NCBI RefSeq assembly: GCF_902764455.1
Contig: NZ_CACWVY010000004.1
Span: forward strand, 32,742-96,741
Source: an uncultured Methanobrevibacter sp.
GTDB lineage: Archaea; Methanobacteriota; Methanobacteria; Methanobacteriales; Methanobacteriaceae
DNA: 64,000 nt
Reading direction: 5' to 3'
Shown: positions 43,789-53,679 of the stretch, one piece after another
Position numbering within the stretch: position 1 is the first letter of the stretch
Layout: every line of letters begins with the position of its first letter
Program-made: the position numbers and the translations under genes
The notes under the pieces: generated by a model
The model's database searches: none
What the model was told of the DNA's origin: nothing
What the model saw: the letters and a program-made list of their open reading frames with translations, nothing else

Positions 43789-46700
43789 ATTGGATAGATA
43801 TTTTGAAATAATGATTTCAGCACGGTCCTCAGACTTAAGATAATACTCATTCTCAGCAAAAATACCACTAACAACATAACGACCAGCATCAGAAACCGGA
43901 ATAACAACACTACCATCACAATATTAATAGTATAATTACTTCTAGTACCAACTACATTAACAACACCATTAACAGGATACTTATCAACACCAGTAACAAC
44001 AGCCTCTAAAACAACCTCATCACCAACATAAACAGTCATATCCTTCAATTCCAAAGTAGTAGGATACCTAGAAATCAAAATATCAGCACGGTCCTCAGAC
44101 TTAAGATAATACTCATTCTCAGCAAAAATACCACTAACAACATAACGACCAGCATCAGAAACCGGAATAACAACACTACCAACAACCTCATCACCAACAT
44201 AAACATTAACATCTTTTAATTCCAATGTTGTTCCATAACGTTTTACATCAAAGGTTGTACCGCCTTCAGATTTAAGATATATGCCAGTAGCATGGAATAC
44301 TCCACTTACAACATAATGACCTGCATCTAAATTAGGAATTGATATATTTCCTTTACCATTTTTTATTTCAATGTCTTTTTGTGTTCCATTGTATATTACA
44401 CTTACAATACCATTAACCGGATATCCATCAACACCAGTGACAATAGCTTTCAATATAACTTTATCTCCAACATACACATCATCTGCAGTTAGAACCAATG
44501 TTGTTGGATATGAAGACACTCTGAATAATCCGATATCTTCTGATCCGATATAGTTTTTACTTTCCTTGTTTGTAATTGTTATTTCATATTCTCCAGTTTC
44601 TAAATCTTTGATTTTAACAATATTTTCGACTGATAAATCAATTTTACTGCTTGGAATTGTTACTGTATGATCTTTAGTTGTAACGACAACTTCGATTGTG
44701 GTCTTATTTTCAACAGTATATTTAATTACAACATCATTTCCATAAGTTGCATTGTTTATTTCAGTAATTGTAACTTTGGATTTTGCACGACCAACAGTAA
44801 AGTCTTGAGATTCACTATCACCAGTAATGTTTTCAGTATTCGGGTGTGTAATAGTAACTGTATAATTACCAGCATTCAAACCTCTAATAATTAACTGATT
44901 TTCAGTTTGTGTAATATTTTCATGAGGAACAACCCATTCAAAATCTTTATTATCTTCATCTCTTCCAGTAATTTTAATTATAACATCATAACCGTTTTCC
45001 AATTTATAATTGACAACTACCTCTCCATCATAAGTTACATTAGTAACTGGGTCTATGGTAATATTTGAAGTAATTGGACTTATATGGAATTTAGCGGATG
45101 CACTAGATTTTAGATAGTATTGATTTTCATTATTTGTAATGTTTACCTTATAATTGCCGGCTGCCAATCCACCAAGAGTAATAGCAGTTGCAGTTATATT
45201 TGATAAAGGTATACTGACTTCTCTGCCTGTATCAGTATTTATTACTTTTATTTCAACATTTTGTGTTCTATTTACAATATTATAATTGATTACAACATTA
45301 CTTACGCTAAATGTTACATTGGTAATCGGATTGATTGTAACACTTGACGGTGCTTTATTGATTGTTAGTTTAGAGGTATTTGAAACTGAAGTATGATTAC
45401 CATCAACATTGGTTGTTAAGCTGACAGTATATTCTCCAACATTCAAAATAGGCAAAACAATATTACCGTTAGCATCAGCTGTCGCATTAGAGTAAACAAC
45501 ATTATTTATATTTTTTACAACAATATTGACTGTTGTAGCATTTACTGAATGAATTGAAATGACAGGATTACTTCCATAGATTTCAACAACATCAGGAGCG
45601 TTAACAGAGGAACTAGCTTTATTTATAGTAAATTTAGCAGTAGAATTGGATTTGGAATAGGTTTCATTTTCTGCATTGAATATAGTTATTGTATAATTTC
45701 CACTGGCTAAATTGGATAATGTTATGCTATTTCCGGATACAGGAGTTGTCACCTCACGCACGACATTTCCGTTTTTATCTTTTACAACATATGTTACGGT
45801 TGTTCTATTTAAAACATTATAGTTCACAACAATGTCTGAATTATAGGTAACATTGGTAATCGGATTAATGATTACTTTGGATGGAACCTTATAGACCTTG
45901 AATGTGTCATTGTTTATTGAACCTGCAAAACTATCTGTACCGTTATATTGCACTTTTGCAACATAATCTCCTGATACCAAGTAGTAATCTACTTCTTTTG
46001 TTGCAACACCGTTTACAATGTCCATATCCATCATGAATGTATCATTAAACCATACTGTAACAGGACCTGTCATTGGAGTTCCGTCTTTCTGTTTTAGGTT
46101 GACTTTGACAACTGCTTTGTCGGTTGCATTAATATCATCAACGATTATATCCACAATGGTATATGTTCTGATATAGTCTCCACCATAAAGATAAGTGTAA
46201 TATGTATCATCCTGATGGTAAACTCTGATTTTAACTGATGTTACGAATTCTTTACTAATATCAAATTTAAATTCACCATTTTCATCTGTTTTAACTGTAC
46301 TGTTTGCAACTAAAACATCATCCACATAACCTTCAACAGTTATGTTAATTCCTCTTTCAGCCAGGCTTCTGCCAGGAGCTGATGGACTTGTTACGATTCC
46401 ATTTTCATTCAAATAAGTTATGCCTTGATAGTTCACTTTAGGATTACAATCCTCTGCAAATTCAATTGCATTGATTAGACGATCTAATCCATAGAATATA
46501 CCTGAAACTTCCACTATATTGGTTGTATCATCATATGTTAACTCCATGTTTTCAAATTTATCTGAATGAGCCTGATTATCCAAAAGAACCACATTAACCA
46601 GATTTGTGTATGTATTATAGTTTCCGGCAAAGTAGATTCCTGAACCTGCAGTTGCATTGTTATGAGTTATATCCACATTAGTTATGTCTGCAGCACCCTT

Positions 46701-49700
46701 ATTTAAGTAGAATCCACCACCGTAATTTGCTTTGTTAGCTGAAATTTCTGAATCGCTTATAGCAACATTGATATTACTATTAATGAATACTGCTCCACCG
46801 TTTTGTGAAGCTTCACAACCGCTTATTTTTAAATTTTTAATTGGGTTTAAAACTTTAGAGTTTATATATATTGCTCCACCTTCAGCCGCACTGCAGCCAC
46901 TAATATTCAAATTGCTTACTTCCTTAGTATTCACTTTACTGTTAAGGCATAGGGCTCCACCGATTGTTGAAGACCAACAATTGACAAATGAAGAATCAGT
47001 GAATATACAGTTTTGACCAGTTTTTTCAGTTTGTGAACCACTAGCAGCAGTGAATTTCATATAACCTGAATAAATTGCACCACCTTCACCTGAAGAGCTG
47101 CAATTTACAAATGTACATCCAGATAATATACCATTTTGACCTCCCCATGATATGGCACCGCCTTTTACAGCAGAACTGCAATTTGTAAACTGACAGTCAG
47201 TTACATTGATATTGTTGATAGTCAAGAATAATGCCCCACCACCAACACCATAGTTATGAGTAGAGAGACTTTCGGAATTTTCAAAAATACAACCCTCAAT
47301 GTTAGCAGATGTAGCTTGTTCCCTTTTAATAACAACTGATCCACCAAAACTGCCCGAATTTCCACTGAAATTACAATTAAGTATTTGGGTGTTTTGATAT
47401 TGGGAAGCAATAGCTCCACCACCAGATTTTGCAGTGTTATCAATGAATGTTGAACGGTTCACTAATAAGTTTACAGAACCTGCAGTATCTACTCCAGCAT
47501 AAATTCCAGCGCCGTCACCTGACTTTCCGGCAATTTGGTTTTTGATGAAAATACAATTATCCACAACTGTTTCATTACTCTTAGCTATAAAAATTGCACC
47601 TCCATGTTTTGAATATGCCTTACTGTTAATGAATGTAGAATCTTTAATAAATGCATTACCCATTTCACCACTCGGCACAGCCCAATAAATACCACCACCA
47701 TTTTGTTTAGCAGTGTTATCTTTAAAGTAACAACCTATAACTTGGTCGTTTTCATGGCCACCAGTCCAATGAATAGCACCACCATTAGTTGTGGCAGTGT
47801 TGGATGTGAAATTGGAATTAAATACAAGTGCACCGCCACCGGCAGTGAAAAGTGCTCCCCCTTCTTTTTTAGCTTCGTTTTTATTGAATGAAGAGTGATT
47901 GATTAATGCATTTTTACCTGCCAAGTGAACTGCTCCGGTTTGACCTGCTTCAGATTTGGAATTACTAAATACACAATTGTAAATAACAGTGTTGTCCTTA
48001 TTAACGTAAATGGCTCCACCATTACCTTTCTGAGTAATCCCCTTATCGAATGTGGAATCACTTAAAGTTGCATCCTTACCGTCAATATAGATAAATCCGC
48101 CATGAGATTTTGAAGTGGATTCTCTGAAGCTGGAACCATTTACATTAGCATAGTCACCATACACAAATACTGCACCACCTTTTGCAGCATCTACAGTATT
48201 TGCATAAGTTTGATAAAAGCTTGAGCCTTCAATGGATGCATAATTACCTCTGATGTAAATAGCACCGCCGCCATCACCTTTAGCTGTGCTTTTTTCGAAA
48301 GTTGAATCTATTACCTTTGCATTTAAACCTTGAATATATATTGAACCGCCCAATGAGGCAGCTTCGATATTTTTGAAATTACCTGATACTGTTCCATTAT
48401 TTCCTTCTATGAAAACCCCACCACCGTTTTGGGCTTTGGAATTTTCTATTTTACAATTTAAAACATCATTATCATTACCAAGCAGGTAAATTGTACCTCC
48501 ATAATGGAAGGCATTGTTGTTATCAAATTCACTGTCAGTAATGTTTACGTGATTTCCTGTGATGAATAAAGCTCCACCATCAATTTTGTTTTCATCGGCA
48601 CCATCATTATAAATGACAGCGTTATGTTTAAATTTAGATTTTGAAACAGCGACATTGGAACCTGTAAGACAAATTGCCCCACCTCTGGAACTGGATTTAT
48701 TTTGACTTAATCCCTGATTATTTTCACAGACAATGTTTTCAATGCTTCCTCCGTCACCTTTCCACATGATTGCACCACCATCGTCTCCGGCAGTGTTTTC
48801 ATTAAATTTAGAGTTTAATATTTTACAGTCTTCACCTTCTACAAATACTGCACCACCATCCTCGAGTGCATAGTTATTTGTAAAGTTGGATTTGTCAACA
48901 GTAGCATTATCTCCTTCTACATAAATTACTGAACCGTATACTGCTTCTGATTTTTCAAAGTTACAGTTATCGATTAATGTATTGTTACCGATGATATAAA
49001 CTGATCCGCCCAAGTTAGCTGCATTGTTTTCATTGAATGTTGAATCGGTAATATTTACATAGTTTCCAGTTACAAAGATAGCACCACCATCTGTTTTGTT
49101 AACTTCAGCATCAGTGCTGAATAAGACACGATTTAGTGTAAATTCTGATTTGGTTATAATTACTTCATCACCGGTTAGACAGATTGCTCCTCCTCTTGAA
49201 CTGGAGGTATTGAAGCTCTTACCAGTGTTGTTATAAAAATTTATATTTTCGATTAATCCTTTATTTCCTTCCCAGAATATTGCGGCACCATCGTCTAAAG
49301 CAGTATTGTTGATGAATTCTGAATCTATTACCCTACCCTTGATTCCATTCCACAATAATGCGCCTGCATCATAAGCTGCGTTATTGATAAATTTACAGTT
49401 TTCGATTTCTGAGTCGTGAGAGCCTGTAAAGAAGTTTATAGCTCCACCGTTAGCACCAGCAATGTTATCCATAAAGTTACATAGTTTTAAAGTCATGTTT
49501 TCACATGGCCCATCTACACTTCCTTGCAAAAATACTGCCCCACCATTATTAGAAGCATTATTTAAAGTAAAGTTACAATTTTCAATGTTTCCGTCAGCAC
49601 CGGTCCACATCACAGCACCACCATGGCCACCATAAGTCAATACGCCATAGGAGTTATTAGCCTGAACAAGACCCTGTGCCCTATTATTATCAAAAACTAC

Positions 49701-50807
49701 ATTTTCAATTAAACCTTTGTTTCCATACCAGTAAACAGCACCACCACTACGTTTAGCGGTATTGTTTACGAATTTTGAATTCTTCAATGTTGAATCATGA
49801 GCCCCTCTATTCCAGTCAACAGCACCACCATTGACACCAGCATAGTTATCCTCAAAGATACATGATTCCAAAGTCATATTTTTACAGTCACCATCTGAAC
49901 TTCCCTGCATAAATATTGCTCCACCATTATTAGAAGCATTATTTAAACTAAAATTACAATTCTTAATCTGACCATCAGCACCTGTCCATATTACAGCACC
50001 ACCATGGCCGCCAGTAGTTAATTCACCATATGGATTAGCATATAAAACTTTTCCTTGAGCTGTGTTATTCTCAAAGACAGCATTTTTAATTGTTCCTTTG
50101 TTTCCATACCAATAAACAGCACCACCACTACGTTTAGCAGTATTGTTTATGAAAGTTACATTATCTATCTCTCCGTTTTTTGCACCTTGAGACCATTCAA
50201 TAGCTCCACCGTTTATTCCTGCAGAGTTATTAATGAATTTTGAATTCTTTACTTTAGTGTTTTCGTTATGTATTAAAAATACAGCACCACCGTTTTCTCC
50301 GGCAGTGTTATTTGCAAATGTGACATTATCCATCAGTCCTACTTGACCTGACCAGTAGATGGCACCGCCGTTGCCACTGGATTTGGCATTCTGTAGGGTA
50401 ATGCCCTTTAAAATAATATTACTTCCTGAAATATTGAAAATTCTTGCTTGATTATTTCCGTCTATAATGAATTGATTACCATCAATTTCAATTTTCTTAT
50501 TTAGAAGGATTCCCTCTTTTAGAGATTCATCATCTTTCGTTGGGTCGAATTTATAATTTTTTTCTAATTGAACCTTTCCGTCACTAGAAGTATCAATAAG
50601 ACCTTGCAATTCAGAAAATGTCCCTTCTCCTTCCGTTAAGATCGAATCTTCTTGATAAGATAATGTTAAAACATTATTTATAGGTATATCAGTTAGATTA
50701 TCGCCAGTACCCCCGCCAGGATCTATCGTGTCAGATGCCGATATGCTGGGAAGGGTGAATATTAGACATAATAAAAGCAATATTATGAAAATATTTCGCT
50801 TGCCCAT
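43758..50807 (-). CDS. N-terminal part of a frameshifted giant adhesin: beta-helix and Ig-like repeats
   Basis: The start is the ATG at 50807 behind GGAGGTTGAT. Signal peptide (about 1-24), then roughly residues 100-1420 of parallel beta-helix made of repeats with F-x-x-N and GGA(I/V/L) motifs (for example TFINNTAKRSGGAVYWYGNK), like chlamydial Pmp repeats, then Ig-like domains from about 1490. Two stretches within the helix are large duplications (127 and about 160 residues). After TRSNYTINI the frame runs into 50 unrelated residues and a stop at 43758; the true repeat continues one frame over. With the lost base restored, the whole protein would have about 3,933 residues (39007-50807). Either a natural inactivation, a phase-variable state or a sequence error. 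Confidence 0.82.
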   Translation of the reverse strand: MGKRNIFIILLLLCLIFTLPSISASDTIDPGGGTGDNLTDIPINNVLTLSYQEDSILTEGEGTFSELQGLIDTSSDGKVQLEKNYKFDPTKDDESLKEGILLNKKIEIDGNQFIIDGNNQARIFNISGSNIILKGITLQNAKSSGNGGAIYWSGQVGLMDNVTFANNTAGENGGAVFLIHNENTKVKNSKFINNSAGINGGAIEWSQGAKNGEIDNVTFINNTAKRSGGAVYWYGNKGTIKNAVFENNTAQGKVLYANPYGELTTGGHGGAVIWTGADGQIKNCNFSLNNASNNGGAIFMQGSSDGDCKNMTLESCIFEDNYAGVNGGAVDWNRGAHDSTLKNSKFVNNTAKRSGGAVYWYGNKGLIENVVFDNNRAQGLVQANNSYGVLTYGGHGGAVMWTGADGNIENCNFTLNNASNNGGAVFLQGSVDGPCENMTLKLCNFMDNIAGANGGAINFFTGSHDSEIENCKFINNAAYDAGALLWNGIKGRVIDSEFINNTALDDGAAIFWEGNKGLIENINFYNNTGKSFNTSSSRGGAICLTGDEVIITKSEFTLNRVLFSTDAEVNKTDGGAIFVTGNYVNITDSTFNENNAANLGGSVYIIGNNTLIDNCNFEKSEAVYGSVIYVEGDNATVDKSNFTNNYALEDGGAVFVEGEDCKILNSKFNENTAGDDGGAIMWKGDGGSIENIVCENNQGLSQNKSSSRGGAICLTGSNVAVSKSKFKHNAVIYNDGADENKIDGGALFITGNHVNITDSEFDNNNAFHYGGTIYLLGNDNDVLNCKIENSKAQNGGGVFIEGNNGTVSGNFKNIEAASLGGSIYIQGLNAKVIDSTFEKSTAKGDGGGAIYIRGNYASIEGSSFYQTYANTVDAAKGGAVFVYGDYANVNGSSFRESTSKSHGGFIYIDGKDATLSDSTFDKGITQKGNGGAIYVNKDNTVIYNCVFSNSKSEAGQTGAVHLAGKNALINHSSFNKNEAKKEGGALFTAGGGALVFNSNFTSNTATTNGGAIHWTGGHENDQVIGCYFKDNTAKQNGGGIYWAVPSGEMGNAFIKDSTFINSKAYSKHGGAIFIAKSNETVVDNCIFIKNQIAGKSGDGAGIYAGVDTAGSVNLLVNRSTFIDNTAKSGGGAIASQYQNTQILNCNFSGNSGSFGGSVVIKREQATSANIEGCIFENSESLSTHNYGVGGGALFLTINNINVTDCQFTNCSSAVKGGAISWGGQNGILSGCTFVNCSSSGEGGAIYSGYMKFTAASGSQTEKTGQNCIFTDSSFVNCWSSTIGGALCLNSKVNTKEVSNLNISGCSAAEGGAIYINSKVLNPIKNLKISGCEASQNGGAVFINSNINVAISDSEISANKANYGGGFYLNKGAADITNVDITHNNATAGSGIYFAGNYNTYTNLVNVVLLDNQAHSDKFENMELTYDDTTNIVEVSGIFYGLDRLINAIEFAEDCNPKVNYQGITYLNENGIVTSPSAPGRSLAERGINITVEGYVDDVLVANSTVKTDENGEFKFDISKEFVTSVKIRVYHQDDTYYTYLYGGDYIRTYTIVDIIVDDINATDKAVVKVNLKQKDGTPMTGPVTVWFNDTFMMDMDIVNGVATKEVDYYLVSGDYVAKVQYNGTDSFAGSINNDTFKVYKVPSKVIINPITNVTYNSDIVVNYNVLNRTTVTYVVKDKNGNVVREVTTPVSGNSITLSNLASGNYTITIFNAENETYSKSNSTAKFTINKASSSVNAPDVVEIYGSNPVISIHSVNATTVNIVVKNINNVVYSNATADANGNIVLPILNVGEYTVSLTTNVDGNHTSVSNTSKLTINKAPSSVTINPITNVTFSVSNVVINYNIVNRTQNVEIKVINTDTGREVSIPLSNITATAITLGGLAAGNYKVNITNNENQYYLKSSASAKFHISPITSNITIDPVTNVTYDGEVVVNYKLENGYDVIIKITGRDEDNKDFEWVVPHENITQTENQLIIRGLNAGNYTVTITHPNTENITGDSESQDFTVGRAKSKVTITEINNATYGNDVVIKYTVENKTTIEVVVTTKDHTVTIPSSKIDLSVENIVKIKDLETGEYEITITNKESKNYIGSEDIGLFRVSSYPTTLVLTADDVYVGDKVILKAIVTGVDGYPVNGIVSVIYNGTQKDIEIKNGKGNISIPNLDAGHYVVSGVFHATGIYLKSEGGTTFDVKRYGTTLELKDVNVYVGDEVVGSVVIPVSDAGRYVVSGIFAENEYYLKSEDRADILISRYPTTLELKDMTVYVGDEVVLEAVVTGVDKYPVNGVVNVVGTRSNYTINIVMVVLLFRFLMLVVMLLVVFLLRMSIILSLRTVLKSLFQNIYPIWKLVSMMLK
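43817..44205 (-). repeat. Near-identical Ig-repeat copies with a deletion and the frameshift
   Basis: The 98 bases at 43817-43914 recur without difference at 44083-44180. In the first copy 95 bases follow (43915-44009) before the shared AACAACCTCATCACCAACAT (44010 on); in the second copy that shared sequence follows at once (44181 on). Protein repeat two has thus lost about 32 residues (GDEVV joined to GSVVIP). The frameshift lies at about 43917-43919 in the 95-base segment, which is one short of a multiple of three. Confidence 0.85.
49410..50180 (-). repeat. Tandem beta-helix repeat with 381-bp period
   Basis: Blocks such as the one coding GGHGGAVMWTGADGNIENCN and SKFVNNTAKRSGGAVYWYGN recur at a spacing of 381 bases (127 codons), seen for example at about 49600 and 49981. 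The copies differ at scattered bases, so the duplication is older than the one at 43817-44205. Confidence 0.65.
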
Positions 50808-51533
50808 AATCAACCTCCATATCTTAATCTAATCAATTTTATCAACTAATTGTGATATATCATTCAACTATCCGCTTTCTTTATATATTTCAAAACATAA
50901 AATGTCGAATTCAGTTTTTATCATATTTTTTTACAAATTTTTTCTCCATAATTGAATTATAATTATGCAACCCCTACATCGCATAATTATTCTATTTTTA
51001 ATGCAATCGGTATTACTCTAAAGCCCACTGCATTCACTGATGCAATACAAATCAACCATAATGACATTTAATCAAATCATGCAGAATATGCTACAAAATA
51101 AACATTGCGATGTAAATCTTAAGCATATCTTAAATTCAAATCAATAAAGCAAGTATGTTTACAAGTTATACCGTTTTTAAACTTAATTTAGATAAGATTT
51201 AAACCAACAATACCTTTATTTTATACATTTCCTTGCATAATCTAAGAAAACATCGATTATGAAAGTTTATATTGGTTTATATTTATGTTGTCAATTATAT
51301 ATAAATTTACTGAAAAAAAAATTAAACAAACAACTATTAAAAATAAAAATTGTTAAATTACAATACAATATTTTAATAAAAAAATGATTAATTTGTATTC
51401 AATTATTTTAAAATAACGAACAATTAAAATAGAGTTTTTAAAATTTGTTTAAATATACTCAAACAATGCTTTAATCTAATAAAAGATGTAAAAAATATAT
51501 TATATCAAATAGAAAAAATAGAGGGAAAAAATA
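50808..51533. other. Long noncoding stretch upstream of the giant adhesin
   Basis: About 725 bases without a supported gene. It includes the GGAGGTTGAT ribosome binding site and a minus-strand TATA-like box (AAATATATAAAG at 50879-50890) about 70 bases before the adhesin start. The right half is almost pure A/T. No RNA gene or repeat is evident. Confidence 0.5.
50879..50890 (-). promoter_or_regulatory. Candidate TATA box for the giant adhesin
   Basis: On the minus strand the sequence reads AAATATATAAAG, the archaeal TATA-box form, placed about 72 bases before the ATG. A start about 25 bases downstream would give a leader of some 45-50 bases carrying the strong ribosome binding site. Confidence 0.4.
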
Positions 51534-51770
51534 TTAATTAACTTCAATGCAGTCATTGGGACAAATCGCCATACAAACCTTACAGCTCTTGCATACCTGA
51601 GGGTCACGAACAGTAGACACATCCTCAATTATTATCAAAACATTGTTGGGACATGCTATTGAGCATTTTTCACATCCGTCACACTCATCAGCGTTAATGT
51701 CAATGTGACAATCTTCAATTTCTTCTGTTTTATTTTCCTTATTTCTTTTAAAAAATGATCCTAAACCCAT
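51534..51770 (-). CDS. 2[4Fe-4S] ferredoxin
   Basis: Starting at the ATG at 51770, 11 bases after the stop of the upstream sensor gene, it codes 78 residues. Two cluster motifs are present: CDGCEKCSIACP and CKSCKVCMAICP, each CxxCxxCxxxCP. An N-terminal extension of about 25 residues is basic then acidic (GLGSFFKRNKENKTEEIEDC). It should carry electrons in the cytoplasm. Its partner is not obvious; the only tightly linked gene is the LytS-type membrane protein, which is an unusual neighbour. Confidence 0.9.
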   Translation of the reverse strand: MGLGSFFKRNKENKTEEIEDCHIDINADECDGCEKCSIACPNNVLIIIEDVSTVRDPQVCKSCKVCMAICPNDCIEVN

Positions 51771-51780
51771 TTTAACCACA

Positions 51781-52788
51781 CTATTCCTCTGACTCATTAT
51801 TGATTTTGTCTTCTAATACATTAATTTTTTCTTCATATTCCGCAAGAGACTTTTTAAGATTTGCCAGTTCCTCTTTCGGATCAACCGGAGTATCATCAAC
51901 CTTACGTCTGGTTTCAGCAATAACTAATTTAAACAGGATTATGCCAATAACTGCTACAAAAGTCATAGGAGCATATATTTCCAATACAATCGGAATTGCA
52001 ACACGATTAGGAAGAGCTATTATAATAGCTAACATTTCAAAGCCTATGAATAAAAACATGAGAATGGCAGATTGTGTTGTTCTCAAAAATCTCTTGCCGT
52101 TCCAGATATATATTGCGCTTGCAACAAATCCGCAAATCATAGTTGACACGGCACACGGCAAGGCAGTAGGCCCTCCCATAAAAAATCGGAGTACAGTCGC
52201 CACAACCGCCGTTGGAATTCCGATAACCGGTCCTCCAAACATTCCTGCAATCATAACAGTCATTGTCCTCACATTAGCTGAAGAATGACCTAAATTCTTA
52301 GTCAATAATGTTGATAATATCCCCACTACTAAAAAGACAATCAGACAGACAATAACATCATTTCGTGTATAATCTCGCCTAATCATCGCTTTAACACTTT
52401 TTAAACGGGTTGAAAAAATCATTATTATCAAAACAATTGCTAAAACATTGAACATTTCTATAAAAGGCTCCAATACAAAATTGTCATTAACAACACCATT
52501 AAAATATGATACGATAAGACCGACCAAACCCATTATTAAAAGATATCCGATTTCATATAACGAGCTGTCACCCATTGCCCTCAATCTAGGAAGTCTTGAA
52601 GAGATAAATCCGAAAATAATAAAAACAGAGGCAATTGTGAAATAGTTTCCAAGATAATTAATATTAAATCTTAAAACTTTTTCAAAAGTAAAATCTAATA
52701 AAAAATACCATAAGGCCAAATTTGAGATGAATAATAATATGTAAATTATTAAAATCTTTTTACTATCAGATATCCTTAAATTTTTCAC
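51781..52788 (-). CDS. LytS-type 5TM receptor membrane protein without a kinase domain
   Basis: A 335-residue protein with about eight membrane spans and a C-terminal coiled coil (LANLKKSLAEYEEKINVLED). The segment NVRTMTVMIAGMFGGPVIGI followed by PTAVVATVLRFFMGGPTALP and CAVSTMICGFVASAIYIW matches the 5TM-LYT receptor domain of LytS-type histidine kinases, which sense cell-envelope state or small ligands. No GAF, HisKA or ATPase domain follows, so it would be a receptor half only. Two membrane spans at the N-terminus precede the matched region. It is ahead of the ferredoxin, with which it is likely co-transcribed. Confidence 0.72.
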   Translation of the reverse strand: MKNLRISDSKKILIIYILLFISNLALWYFLLDFTFEKVLRFNINYLGNYFTIASVFIIFGFISSRLPRLRAMGDSSLYEIGYLLIMGLVGLIVSYFNGVVNDNFVLEPFIEMFNVLAIVLIIMIFSTRLKSVKAMIRRDYTRNDVIVCLIVFLVVGILSTLLTKNLGHSSANVRTMTVMIAGMFGGPVIGIPTAVVATVLRFFMGGPTALPCAVSTMICGFVASAIYIWNGKRFLRTTQSAILMFLFIGFEMLAIIIALPNRVAIPIVLEIYAPMTFVAVIGIILFKLVIAETRRKVDDTPVDPKEELANLKKSLAEYEEKINVLEDKINNESEE

Positions 52789-52878
52789 AAACTCACCTTA
52801 GCATATTTTTTAAAAAAACACTATTAATAGTATTATGTAAAAACAAGTATTTAATATGATGCAGATATAATTAAAATT

Positions 52879-53658
52879 ATGAAGATTTTTGTTAATGCAG
52901 ATTCATTCAACGAAACAGCAATTCAAACAAAAAATGATTTAATTGAAATTTGTTTAAAATATGATATTGAAATTGCTGAAAAAATAGAGGATGCAAACAT
53001 TGTTTTTTCTATTGGGGGTGATGGAACATTTCTAAAAACCGGCAGCCAATGTGACAAACCCATAATAGGCATCAATACAGGAACATTAGGTTATCTGACT
53101 GAAATCAAACCTGAAAATATTGAAAAGGCCGTTAAAAACATTCTGGTGAATAACTATTATATTGAAAAAAGAATGATGCTTGAAGGCAAAGTAATCAAAT
53201 CCTCAGGAAAGACAATAGAAATACCACCGGCACTCAACGAAATAGCAATATCAAAAAATGCCTTCGGAGTCATCAGATTTGATGTTCTTGTTAATGAAAA
53301 ACGGATTAACTCATATACTGCAGACGGAATTATAGTATGCACCCCAACAGGTTCAACAGCATACAACCTGTCATGCGGAGGACCTATAGTTGATCCGACC
53401 GCTAACATTCTTACATTAACACCAATAGCTCCGCATACAGTCATTAACAGAAGCATTGTACTGTCAGATGATTCAGATGTGGAAATAAAAATTGCAGAGC
53501 TTAGAGAAAATACAACCTGCTTTGTATTATATGACGGAAAAGGAATTGAAGTGCACAGCGGAGATATTGTCAAAATTAAAAAATCAGAAAAAATAACTAG
53601 AATAATCAAGCTAGAGGACAGAAGCTTTGTTGATATGATTCGTGAAACAATAACCTAA
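52879..53658 (+). CDS. nadK: NAD kinase
   Basis: A 259-residue enzyme that phosphorylates NAD to NADP. It has the catalytic FSIGGDGTFLKT, the substrate-binding INTGTLGYLTEI, ALNEIAISK with the NE/D motif, and CTPTGSTAYNLSCGGPIVDP. All four are diagnostic, and the size is right for an archaeal or bacterial NadK. It stands alone, divergent from the LytS-type gene and convergent with the solute-binding protein gene. Confidence 0.95.
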   Translation: MKIFVNADSFNETAIQTKNDLIEICLKYDIEIAEKIEDANIVFSIGGDGTFLKTGSQCDKPIIGINTGTLGYLTEIKPENIEKAVKNILVNNYYIEKRMMLEGKVIKSSGKTIEIPPALNEIAISKNAFGVIRFDVLVNEKRINSYTADGIIVCTPTGSTAYNLSCGGPIVDPTANILTLTPIAPHTVINRSIVLSDDSDVEIKIAELRENTTCFVLYDGKGIEVHSGDIVKIKKSEKITRIIKLEDRSFVDMIRETIT

Positions 53659-53679
53659 TTATTAATTAAAAAAATAAAA

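Noticed and set aside
43900..43930. Programmed -1 ribosomal frameshift
   Set aside because: The direction would fit, but no X-XXY-YYZ slippery heptamer or stable stem follows; a one-base loss explains the data more simply.
39007..50807. Dense repeats resembling a CRISPR array or satellite
   Set aside because: The repeats are coding, have periods near 250-380 bases and vary between copies; they encode beta-helix and Ig-like domains.
51800..52288. 162-residue frame on the plus strand
   Set aside because: Antisense of the LytS-type membrane gene; its hydrophobicity mirrors that gene and there is no start signal.
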